Positions 47,401 through 58,845 of a stretch of 64,000 bases of DNA are shown piece after piece. The position numbers and the translations under genes are program-made. The notes below the pieces were generated by a model. The model had not been told where the DNA came from, did not search any database, and was given only the letters and a program-made list of their open reading frames with translations. Source of the DNA: Populus alba (taxonomy: Eukaryota > Streptophyta > Magnoliopsida > Malpighiales > Salicaceae); contig NC_133294.1 in NCBI RefSeq assembly GCF_005239225.2, positions 18,799,631-18,863,630 of the forward strand. The letters are read 5' to 3'. Every line of letters starts with the position of its first letter. Positions within the stretch are counted from its first letter, which is position 1.

Positions 47401-50400
47401 TCATATTATTATTTTAGTCCATACGCTTCATAATCCCTTGATCTCTGTTTCTTCTTATTTCACTCCTTAAACTTTTTGTTTTTATTTTTGTATTATCATC
47501 ATAATAAAAATTAAAAACACATAGAAAAATTAGAGGGTAAAAAACAAGTTATGATAACTTCCCTCTCTTTACGATATTTACAATAAAATCATTGAAAAAT
47601 TTATTTATTTTTAACTTTATATAATAAGTTTGTAAAGAAAAAGAAAAATAACACTAAAAACAAATTCTATTTTATAAATTATTTCAGATAAAAAAAATTA
47701 TAATTAAAATAACATGAACCAAATATAAAAGAAAAACAGATTGAATAGCTACTTTGAAAATTTAGATGGTTAAGAGCAAAAATAAAAGAGAGAAAAAGAT
47801 AAAAAAAAAAAATTGTTAGCATCAAACAGGAGGTTACTGAATTGTGTGTATTCTGTAAGGATGAAGGAGCTGACAAGACAATCCCAAGTCCCAACAACAT
47901 TAAAGGAGGCCGTCTTTGGTCGCTGATGACAAACAATGCTGCATGAAAACATTGAAGTAGTGAACACACTACCCTCGTAATGCATATGTTATCCTACTTT
48001 TTAAAAAATAATATTTTATATTTATTAAAATATTAAATTACCTCAATCAACTTTATTATAACTAAAAAATCATGATGTAAATAAAAAAAAGCCTATCAAT
48101 GTCAGTTAAAGAAATTTTTTTAAGGTTAATTTAGTTATTTTACTATGCTTAAAAAGTGAAAATTCAAAAAAACCATGCCAGTTAATTAAAATTTTCTTTT
48201 AAGGGTAATTTATTTAATTTTATTATGCTTCAAAAATATAAAAAAATTGAGTTATCCCCAATCAATTTAATAATGACTAATAAACTTTGTAAAAAATCTG
48301 TATTACTTATAATATCTAGTTCAATAATTTGTTTTGAAAAGGCTAAAATCATCATTATATTATTCTAATCCAAAGTATAATGAGTCTGTGGGTGGAATGA
48401 AACCTCTATCCTTCTAAGGTTTTTTTTTATTAATTCTAACACGTTATTTAACATATAGTTTAAAATGAGATAATCGAACAAGGGAATAACTTATAATTAA
48501 CAAGCAGTTAAACCTGGCCTATTGAATTGGTGGGTCAAGCGATGACCAGATAAAGAAAAATTATAATTTATAAGACTTGAATATCATTCCTCCACAGGTT
48601 TGTCGAGAAGTAATTTTTTTTAAAAAATTGATTTTCACCAAAAATAAATTTCTAAAAAATTAATTATTTTTTTATACTTAACAATATTATAAAAAAGAGA
48701 GTTGAAAACCGTTTTCTAGTGTTTGAAAATACCATAAAAATAACTTATTAATGTTTTTTTTTTTTAATTTGTTAAAATAATAGAGATAAAAAATGACAAA
48801 TGAAAATTATTTTAAATAAAACAAATAGAAAGAATAAAAAACAAATCTGACATATAAAAAACATTAAAAAATAATGAAATTAAAAAAAATTCTCAATCTC
48901 AAATTTTTTTAAGTAAAATAAATAAAAATAAAAAATGAATACCAAATCTGATAAATAAAAAATTTCAATTAAGAAAAATAAAAATAAATAACAATTAAAA
49001 AAAATAAAGATCAAAGTTAATATAAAATCAAATTAAATCAAATTTTATTGGTAAAGAAATAATAAAAATAAAAAATGAGATGTTTATATTACAATACAAT
49101 TAACTCAATGGTCCGACCAGTGCCCTAGTAGCTGAACCAGGAACTAAATTCGCTTAAAAATTATTGTCATGATTTCTTAATTTTGTTTTTTTATGAAACT
49201 TACTTTTCTTCATATTATGATGTTTTTATTTAAAGAAAAAAAATACTATCAATAAAAAAAAAAAGTTATCATAAAGAAAAGGAAGAAATACATGAACGGG
49301 TTTTATCCGTTAATAGTGTTCAAAATTGACAGAGAGCAAACGTCAAGATCATGTACTCGAGGTTGTTAGCTCGATAGATAAGCTGGATCAGTAAAGAAAT
49401 TGATGGTCAGGCTAGCAACGATTCGCGCTGTAATATCCTTTAAAGAAAAGAAATTCGACATGGCCAAAATCTGCCAGATTATCTTAACTTTTGTGGTCGT
49501 GTGATGAACAGAAGCCATGCTTTTAGGCCTAAAAAGGCCGGAGAGAGAGCCTAGGGGCTCCAGGCTTTAGGCCGGTGTAGTCACCGTCGTTCATGTATAG
49601 CTCCACCCAGAACAGTCACTTATCTAACTCGCAATTTATACGCATATTGCAAAAAAAATAATTAAATGGTGGCGTCAAGATTCTTGCTAACATGCATCAA
49701 AAGATTAAATCGAGCATTTTACTACCGCTCAGCAATTGAAAAAAAATACAGAAATGCATCTATATCCATGAGATACCTACTTCAAAAGGTGCTTGCAGAA
49801 CCTTCGGATTTTTATCATTCCACCAAGGACAACAATGTCTCAAGCAAAGTCTAACACGGTCCACTGAAATCATGAAAAACTACGTTCAATGCACCGCACC
49901 CAAACAGAGAACAATCATCCATCTACAATACAAGAGGCACGAGGAGAAATGTGTCACTATTTTACTTTAAAGTAATTGCTAGTTGGATATTAATAAAACC
50001 AACAACAAGATGTTTGACAGTGAACTAAAGAGTGGCAACTTGGAAAATTCCTCGAGCCACACAAAGCTAACAAGTAGTGATAAGAGGAATTGAAGACCAT
50101 GTAAGAACAATACACCATCGCATAAAAATAAAACTTTTGAACAAATTATGCTGCAATGAGAACAATCTAGCTCCGGGAAAGTAAGTTAGGGGTGTAGATT
50201 GGAGCTCTACTAAAAGATCTTCAAATTACACAAACATGTCAAATGACCAATATATGACTGATCTCTTCATGCTTCTTGGGCAATCAAAATTATCCTCCAT
50301 TACGTTCTTAGGTTTATAAACAGCAAGAAGCATGTAAAATCCTAATACAAGCTTTATTCAACCACCTTCTCATAATGTGCTTGTACAAAATTTGCTCGAT

Positions 50401-50951
50401 CCCTCTGACAGTCATCATAGATCATCATTGCAATCTGAGTGAATACAACAAATTAGTGTGGTTCCTTTATACCTACACTTGCATGAATATGAATGAAAGA
50501 AAAACCTTGGTTTTGGTTAAGTCAGCAAACAGGAAAACAGCTTTCAATCCCATCTAATGTTTCTATGCTCCAATTTAGCATCAAATTAGTAACTTGGTTT
50601 CAGCGCATGAATAATGAAATCAAACATATAGAAACATCAGCACTGCCTCAAATGAAAATTGTTTAATTCATTATCGAACCATTGAAGGTGATCAGTTGTC
50701 ATTTGAGAGTACTTCTTATAACATGAATCTAGCAAACTCATTACACAGATGAAAAATCAACTTCAGTGATTGAAGAATAAATGAATTCCACAACTCCATG
50801 ACATTAGATGAAACTGGTCAATCTCTCAACTTTTGACCTCTTCTCTAGAAAAAAACCACCCTAATCTTACAAAAGACTAGCATTCTCCAATACTTTCAAA
50901 AGTTGACAAGAAAAGAAACTCAAATGACTCCCATCTTTCATGGCTTGATCC
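44436..50951. other. Intergenic region
   Basis: The first about 300 bp should be the Di19 promoter and leader. A (TA)n run lies at 45009-45034. Bases 45800-45945 contain a short protein-like open stretch of unknown origin. Bases 46000-49300 are extremely AT-rich with nothing recognised. Bases 49500-49580 hold inverted repeats around AGGCCTAAAAAGGCC. Bases 49600-50950 are less AT-rich; a 62-codon plus-strand frame at 49666-49854 has no recognisable similarity, and part of this stretch may be untranslated sequence of the NFD6-like gene. Confidence 0.5.
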
Positions 50952-51919
50952 TCATCTAGGCTTGCCCTGCCCTACAAAAGGATAGAAGAACAAACATTCT
51001 TTCATTTTGCAAGGGAGAGAAGCAAAGAGAAAGAGGCCAGATTATTAAAAACCCAAAAAATCTTAACGCATAAATAAGACAAGATTCACATCACAACGAT
51101 TTCAGTACAGAAGGCCCTTCCTGATCTTATTCAAACCAATCACATTTCTAAGCCTTCAAAGTTGCCCTCACTTCCCTAAACACCTAATTCAAAAAGGGTT
51201 TTACAAGGTATCAGAATACAAACTTATATAACATCAAAAGGAAGAGAAACTAGCAGCTACCATAAAAAAACTCCATATAAAAAAAAACCCACCGAAAGCC
51301 TAATAGAAATTGCAATTAAGTCAAATATTCCCTCATCAAAATCTATATGTTAACATAATAATATAATTCATATTCCACCCGGACAAAATGGGAAATGTCA
51401 AACAGGCCACAAAACTTATTCCACAGCTTGTGTACAAATCAAGATTCACACGTTATATACCATAGAAGAAAGTTGTAAATCAACGAAAGATGCAACCAAT
51501 CATTTCATATAAAAATACACAAAATTTACCTTCAGGGGTCCAACCATAGCTGCGGCGAGAGACGGAGAGCATTGAATTAAGCAATGCGGAGGCAGTGGCA
51601 GTGTGGTATGGAAGTATTGTCTCTACACAGCAACTCATCTCCACTGGTGACCTTTCAAATTCAAAGCCCACAAAAAAAAAAAAAAATCAAAACTTGTATT
51701 CATAAATGTAGGAAAAAAGATAATAGCAATAAAAGAGCGGTGGGTTGATTTTTTTGGGTACCTGAAAATACGATGAGAGAGAGGGCTTTCTTTGGAGATG
51801 CGAAATGGCGAAGAAGCTGGTTTGGATCCAGGTTTGGGTGCGGACGCTAGTCTGGCAGCCGCAGAGGTTCTGGTGGCTGTAGAACGGAGGAAGGACCTGG
51901 CAGCTGCGGTGGCGGACAT
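50952..51919 (-). CDS. NFD6: NFD6-like small organelle-targeted protein
   Basis: Three exons on the minus strand: 51762-51919, 51530-51651 and a 20-nt terminal exon at 50952-50971, giving 99 residues. The family is named after Arabidopsis NUCLEAR FUSION DEFECTIVE 6, a small mitochondrial or plastid protein needed for polar nuclear fusion in the embryo sac; its molecular role is unknown. The N-terminus ([24 protein letters not shown]) reads here as [20 protein letters not shown] then AARL, rich in Ala, Ser, Arg and Thr without acidic residues, typical of a mitochondrial presequence. The conserved core is [20 protein letters not shown] followed by [19 protein letters not shown]. The terminal exon adds GQGKPR. 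All introns are GT-AG. The terminal exon is short, so its choice is less certain than the rest. Confidence 0.85.
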
Positions 51920-52987
51920 GGCTATTTGGGGTTAGGGTGTAAGAATTTGTTTCTTGGGGTTTTGGCAGCTGAAGTAAAAAATAGGGTTGTGAGTGTTGTG
52001 TGTATGTACTTGTACGAGGGAAATGGCGTGTCCTCGTAGTTTGGGTTTATGTTACATTTGGTCACTGTACTCCTTTTGTTTTTTTAACATGACCTTTACG
52101 TTCAACGATTTGTTGAGAAATTACTAGGTACTCGTGATAAATATTCATTCATAGTTTCTATTAGGAATCATGTTGGTAAATTATTTTTTATTTATAAAAA
52201 TATTAAAATAATATTATTTTTATTTTTTAAAAATTTTTTAAAAATTAGATTTTCATAAAAATACAGGTTGAAGAACTGCCAAAGTAACAAAAAGCTATAG
52301 AAAGAGTTGCCTAGGATGCTGTTTTCTTGGGATTTGGAAGTTGCATTGGACTTTGGATTAAAAAAATGAGAAGATTTCTGTGTGTTCAGGTGTGTAAGAA
52401 GTAAATAATGAAGGAGAGTTTTTTTTTTTAAGAGCTGAACTAGCTAGCAATTATACATGTGTAGCAATTATTGTAAATGCCACCTTTGATTTTGATTTTA
52501 ACATGGTTTGCAAAAGTTTTGCTCCCCACCTTACCCATAGTATTTTTAGGTATTTAATTTAACTAGTTAGATTTTAAGTTTGTGTTTTAAAAATTATTAA
52601 TTTAAGTTTTATAAACCTCAAAATCATTAAAAATTTATATAATCATTAATTTTAAGGTCCATGAAATTAATTAAAATACACACAAGCTAATTCGAACACT
52701 CACGTTAATAAATAAATAAATAAAAATATATATAAGCTGATCTGAACATCCATGTTAATAATAATAATAATAATAATAAAAAGTTTTATTCAGCTGATTT
52801 AGCAAAGCAGAGAAACCAGCAAGTTCTGTACAAGGAACTTTGAGTTTGCCAACAGTGGATCGATGCTTTACTGAAATGTGAAATGGATATTGCTGTTCAA
52901 TTTACAATAAATCCTTCTAAATGCAGAGCAGGAGTGAGCAGAAACGATGTATGCCACCGATGTTATTTCCCTTCAAATCCTTCTAAA
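51920..52987. other. Intergenic region between NFD6-like and the uncharacterised gene
   Basis: Should contain the NFD6-like promoter and the 3' UTR of the gene at 52988. An (AAT)n microsatellite lies at about 52756-52779. No other gene seen. Confidence 0.5.
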
Positions 52988-55460
52988 TCATTGTCTCGAC
53001 TTGCTCTTACTTCTGCCCATCTTTTCTAGGGTGCCAAACAGTAAAGGAATGCAGATCCCTTGAGACATATCTGCCCTGCGTGCTCCAGAGACTTCAGAAC
53101 TTGCAGCCCTCATAGCTCCTATGCCTATCTTTTCTCCTTCATCTACATGGACTCTCCTCGGGAAATACAAAGCTCCATTCCCCGGTCGAATTCCAATCAG
53201 CCTGCCCAGCGGCACACTGCTGTCTTGGAAGAAGGATGCCGATGACTGCAGAAACAAATGCAACACAGGGCTCACTTCCCGTGGAAACAACTTACGATGA
53301 ACCTCTGATGCAGCCGAGGTTCTTAGTGATTTATCTTGGAAGTCGATGTAAGAGTTTGATTGCTTTCTCAATTTTCACATGATCAGTGATTTGGTTCGAG
53401 TACTAGTTTGAAAGCAGGAAATATGCTATGACAAGACAATTGGGAACAACGAGAAGAGTAAGAGAAGCACCGGAAAAGCATCTACTTCTCAGAATTCTTT
53501 TCCCGGAGTCTATCTAGCTACTGGGATGGATAAAAAACGCAGAGTCGCATGCCACAGCACATGCAAACACTCATATCAAGAACAACAGGAGGTGGAAAAG
53601 CAGAGTTTTACCTCAGTGTCAAGGTTGGAGGATATGAATGAAGAGAAACTAGATGAGCGTATGCGCAAGGAATACGGTTCTACCGGAGCTGCATGTATGC
53701 TCTCCATCACGCGAAGTCTTGTGTTCATCAGGCCGAGTGGCCATCCATTTGATGTTTCATTGTCCTGGGAATAGGCACTAGTTAAAATCAACACAGAGCT
53801 GAACCAGATCAATCACCTACTGGCTAACACCACGATATGTAGCCACTAAAAATCAATGGCATCTGGACATTCTAAGTTAACAGCAGGCCAGGATCCTTAA
53901 CCATGTCCAAAGAAAGCTGAAAAACTACAGAAAAGGGAAATGACAGGGTCACATAGAAAGCTATCATAGTCCAGCCCTTGAAAAACTATGACAAAGAATT
54001 TAGCGTTGATGGAGTTGAAGATTCAACTCTAATAAATTTCCCAATTATTTCTTACCACAAGAAGATGAAAGAAATTGCAAGATGACTACAAGACAAAGGC
54101 TAGCTAGTCCACATCTGTAGAAGTTATTGCTCTAACACCTCCTATTTTAAAGGAAAATTCTAAAAGCATTGAAGTCTTACATGTTTCACTCCCTTCAAAA
54201 GCATATTGTGAAAAATCATGCAAATGCTTCTGATTGATTAATCGTTGGCTTTGAATGGAAGCACTAAGCAAACATGATAACAACCAGGCGGGTGCTTTTT
54301 GTGATTAGAAAAGGACGCATCATCCCTGAAGTGGCAGCATTTGCACTCTCTCTTTAGCAGAAAGATGCTAAAGAGGAACAGCCCAGGTCTGAAAACTTTA
54401 TCGACAGCTAGTTGTTGTGGTGGGTTATATAAAGAACCTCAAGATCAGACATTACAGCCTCGAGGACTTCTGTAACTACAGACGGTGTCTGGAATTTTAT
54501 ATCCATAATTCCAGTATCCAATGAGTGGTATGTTTATGTTTAATAACAATTAGAAAAGTACTGAGTAAAATGATTCTACAAGCACAAACCCTTCCTCTGC
54601 TATTATATGCAGTTTTCTCTGCTAAGACAGCAACTGAGCATATATTTATGTGTAAACAATGTTCCTTCCGCAAGCTCACAAACTGTCTTCAGATTTGAGG
54701 TTTTGGCACTCTGACCACAAACTCAAGACATTCTAGGGCGGACATCTCCAAAACCGAGGAAGGGTATAAATGCATGTTGAAGTTTCATCAGATACAACCA
54801 CAAATCACCAAATGGTGGGCATATTTCTTATCTCAATACACAATAAGTTGAGAAGAGAGCAATAAATGGGATCTCTCCTGGGTTTCACTATAAACATCCA
54901 TACGAACTGCAAATTATTCTTCAGGCTTTCCATTTACAAGACTGATAATGTTAGTTTCTGCATCAAAAACTTTGAAAAAGAACTAGAGATGCAAATGCCT
55001 CTTCTTGGTACACACATCCATGATCCATTGGTCATCTGCTTTGCTGATATAATAATCATTGCATAAAGCTGCAATCAGCAATTTGCATTCTCGATTTCCT
55101 TTATTTGTTGGAGCATGTAAATCACACATGTCAAATCGTAACCATCAGTAAACTAATGAAGATCACTTTCCAAAAATCAATTCCATGAGCCACCAAATGA
55201 ATTCTCATAGCAGAATCAATTATAATTTTCCATTTCAGGGGATTCTCTGTGCTATCTCAGTCCTCAAGAGAAACTCAAGTCTTTACCAGCAATACAATCC
55301 AGTAGAGATATCTACAAGTTTTCCCAGAAAAGAAGGAAGGAAGAAGGAGAATCCTAGAAGACTGGAACTAACAAAACATACTAGTAGAAATATGTTAAGC
55401 TTGACATGCAACCAAACAAGAACCAGCACAAAGAAGAAGGAGTCTTACCTCTGCTGCCAT
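52988..55460 (-). CDS. Uncharacterised plant protein, 140 residues, three exons
   Basis: Exons on the minus strand: 55449-55460 (MAAE only), 53612-53764 and 52988-53245, with GT-AG introns of 1684 and 366 nt. I recognise the pattern of a conserved plant protein family but cannot give a function. Visible features are NGWPLGLMNTRLRV (residues 10-23), a Ser/Phe-rich stretch SSSFSSFISSNLD (41-53 approx.), SASFFQDSSVPLGRLIGIRPG (given as SASFFQDSSVPLGRLIG plus IRPG), and a basic tail GRSKSKSRQ. There is no signal peptide or membrane segment. The start is supported by an in-frame TAG five codons upstream of the ATG. If the tiny first exon is wrong, translation could start at an internal Met in exon 2. 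Confidence 0.75.
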
Positions 55461-58400
55461 GATGCCTGTTTTCTACAGCTCTGGCCTCATGGAATGAAAT
55501 GAAAGAAGAAGAAGATGCTAACAGTCCCACGGGGAATCTAGTTACTCACGTTAAGTAAGAAAATGTGTATGACAAGTCCAATGTGAGTTCACTCCAAATT
55601 CTTCCTTAAACTAGAGACAATGAATGGTTCACGGGTCCCCCATAGACAGTTTTCTTTAACTAGCAATTGACAATCACCACCAAGATGCTCAACCGCTTAA
55701 CTTACCGCCATTTTTTACAACCCTTTATTGTGATCTGATCGACCAATAAAACAGTTCAAAGTCAAGTATAAACCTGGATAAATTTTATTTTTTTTAATTA
55801 TAAACGTTCGAGCCAATTTACATGTATTTTGAAGTAATTTTTTAAAATTTTAAAATTAATAACCAGATAATTTTAGGACTGAGTGGGGTAATTTTAGGAC
55901 TTCAGGTCAATGGAGTCTCTGCCCACCAGCCCAATGGTTGATCAGAAGAAGCTTTACCTTAATTAGAACACAATATGTGGAGTAATTGAAGCATCAACCT
56001 GCATTGAAGGCAACGGGACACCTCATTAAATATGTAGCTATCAGAATTATATCTGCATTTTTCAACCAAGCGGTTTAGATCTGCTCAACTAATAGTTACA
56101 GCAAATCCATTCGCATCTTCTAGCCAAAATTGAGGGGGAAAAAAAGAAAAAACTATCCCAAATATATGTAATGGAATTTAAATACACCTTATAGCCTACT
56201 AAATATTACATGATGGGAAGATTGAGAAAAAATGCAGAGCATGAGATTAGATTTCTGAATGTTTTTGGTTTTCAGTTTTAATAATTAATATATCTTTTAA
56301 CTAGTTTTCGTATTTCAGATATTTAATAAGAATCAGTAAAATCATTCATAATTTCTGAACTTACAGCATCAAAAGGTGGCTGAATCTAACATCAAAATAT
56401 TTTAGAGGGAGTATAATACAATAATCGGATCGATTCTGACTTTTCAAAATGGGAGTGCAGTTTGGTTGAGTCTCAAATAATAAAAAATATATTATTATAA
56501 TATATTTTAAAAAATATTACTAACATCATCCAAACACCTCGATGGCAACATCGGAGTCAGATGAGCACTTATCACAACTGCATAGATGCACAGGTATAAA
56601 CTACATGCCAGGGTCCTTGATGATGACATGGGGACAGAACAGTGGGCCATCAAGCCCAAAAAAAAGTAGGAAATCACGATCAGCTGATGACAACAAGCGG
56701 GACCCAGTAGCGTACGTCGACGTGGCAATGAATGATGCAGTTGAAAAGTAATGTTTTGGTGATTAGATAAAGAAGTTTATTAGTTAGCAAGCTCCCCTAC
56801 GATGCCGACAGCTTCTTCGTCCCCCCTACGGCACTCTTCCCTTCTCGTTAAGCATGTTTCGGTCGAGTGTCGATCACCAATCTGCTTCGTGCAAGAATGC
56901 CCATTTCGTGATTTGTGTGACTTTAATAAATTTCGTGATTTGTTAGGGCACCGAACCCAATCTGATACCAATGCCCTGTGATCTTGAGTTGTGGGCACTT
57001 GGGATTAGGGCACCGACCTCCAGATCAGGGTTCGAGCGTTGTTGCTTCTCTGAACCGAGCTATCCACCTAAACCCAATCTGATACCAAAGCCCTGTGATC
57101 TTGAGGTGTGGGCAACAGGGATTAGGGCGCCGACCTCCAGATCAGGGTTCGAGCGTTGTTGCTCCACCTAAACCCAGCAGTTCTCTACTTTTTTCAGCAT
57201 TCTTCTTTGTTCCTTGTGTTCTTTCCCTCTCAGGGGAAAATATGGAGTTCCCTGTTCAAGAAGGAAAACCTACAGCAGCTCAATGAGAAATCACATGAAA
57301 TAATGCAAGAAAAGTTGTTTAACGTATCCCAGAGAATGACATTCCAAAGGGGAATATTAGGCAATGCAAGTGGAAGATAAATCCAAATTGTTGAATGATT
57401 AATATTTTGATATATTGGCGATGTAATGATCAAGAAGGAGGCATACCAGCTGGTCCAGATACCACTGGTCCACATACCCATACAACGCTCCGTGCCAAAT
57501 CAAATCTATTCAAGTGTAAAACAAAATAAAGAACATGTGGGTGTAGTTTGTTTATTTTTATGATGATGAAAAATCTCAGATGCATATTGAAATTGAAAGC
57601 TTGATTTGTATTTTAGGTAAAATTAATTGATCACAATTGAATAAAAACGAAACAGCTTGATAACATGAATTTCAGAGAAAGATCTTATATTCAAGGAATC
57701 ACGGGTCTATTTAAATGGGTAATTTAGGTTAAAAAGACATACAAAATTTTGTGTGAACTACAATTATGATAAAGTATAAAAAATAATCTTAACTCAATAG
57801 TTTAAACAGTTAGATAAAGTTACATGATATGATTTATATTATTTTTCAACATAATTTTTAAAGTGAAAACTATTTGTATTTGAAATTTGTATATATCATA
57901 TATATTGTGATTGATTTTTATCAAATAAATAAGAGTGATAAGATTCAAACCCATAACTACTTAATCATCAAGGCTCTGATATATCATGTTAAATAATCAT
58001 CTTCACCTAATAGCTTAAACTGTAAGGTGAAGTAATCGCAAGATATGATTTTATATTATTTTTTATCTCGAAACTGTTCAAAATACATTTTTTTTTGTAA
58101 TTAGTGCTATTTCATCTAATAAAATCTCAATTTCACCCTTGTTATTTTTTAGAATCGTTACAAATAATTAGTTTTATTTCGGTTACGAGGTCGACTCTTG
58201 AAACCAGCGTGCTACGTGAAAAAAGAAACCAAGGAATACCGGGGCTAGGGAAAACCATGCAAGGTTCCTCAACTACTTACATTTAGTCCAATCAAACTCT
58301 TTAATCTTAAATCGAATCTAGTCAAATCAAACACTATAAGGTGATTTAAGCCCCTTCATCTTGCTTTGATTATAATTAACGAATCCAACATTCGATGACC

Positions 58401-58545
58401 TTGCTGGACAGATAATCTAAAATTGCGTTTAAATGTAGGTAGAGGGGTTGATTTGGGGTGTTAATTGATGGTGTATTAGCAATTTTTTAAAAAAAATTTA
58501 TTTTTATATCAACACATTATAATAATCTAAAAAACCTAAAAAATT

Positions 58546-58597
<52 letters not shown>

Positions 58598-58773
58598 CTG
58601 CAGTCTCAATAATACATCATCCAATATATAATATACGATTTTATTTGATTAAACTTGAAAAGTAAAGATGCTGAGAGTATTTTAAGCCGATAGCATGCAG
58701 CGAACACATCGGGAGAAAATTCTCAACAAAATAGATATTATTATTATACATTACTTGCATCACTATCAGCAAT
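55461..58773. other. Intergenic region with a tandem duplication
   Basis: The first few hundred bases should be the promoter of the gene ending at 55460. A GC-richer island at 56530-57380 contains the 117-bp tandem duplication at 56954-57170 and a protein-like open stretch at 57233-57380. Bases 57480-58560 are AT-rich with nothing recognised; a (TA)n run is at 58559-58592. Confidence 0.5.
56954..57170 (+). repeat. Tandem duplication, 117-bp period
   Basis: Copy 1 is 56954-57070, copy 2 from 57071 to about 57170, shorter by about 17 bp. Each starts AACCCAATCTGATACCAA and runs through GCCCTGTGATCTTGAG, then GACCTCCAGATCAGGGTTCG. The copies differ at few bases. The minus strand of each start reads TTGGTATCAGATTGGG, similar to a copia initiator-tRNA priming site, and each copy has a B-box-like GGGTTCGAGC. 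Confidence 0.9.
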
Positions 58774-58845
58774 GTCGTTGTTGTATAGTGGTGAGTATTC
58801 CCGCCTGTCACGCGGGTGACCCGGGTTCGATCCCCGGCAACGGCG
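58774..58845 (+). tRNA. tRNA-Asp (GTC), copy 1
   Basis: 72 nt, no intron. The acceptor stem pairs GTCGTTG with CAACGGC (one wobble). The anticodon stem CCCGC/GCGGG encloses loop CTGTCAC with anticodon GTC. The T-arm is CCGGG-TTCGATC-CCCGG. It differs from copy 2 at position 9 (T for A) and in the D-loop (G for A). AGCAA lies just upstream, as for copy 2, a CAA motif typical of plant Pol III starts. A TTTT terminator is at 58852-58855. Confidence 0.95.

Noticed and set aside
49666..49854. 62-codon plus-strand frame with an ATG
   Set aside because: No recognisable similarity, no splice or promoter context; length is within chance expectation for this composition.
52988..53371. Single-exon gene starting at 53371
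   Set aside because: The frame upstream of 53245 continues into an intron with a clear CAG acceptor; the spliced version gives a better protein with a stop-supported start.
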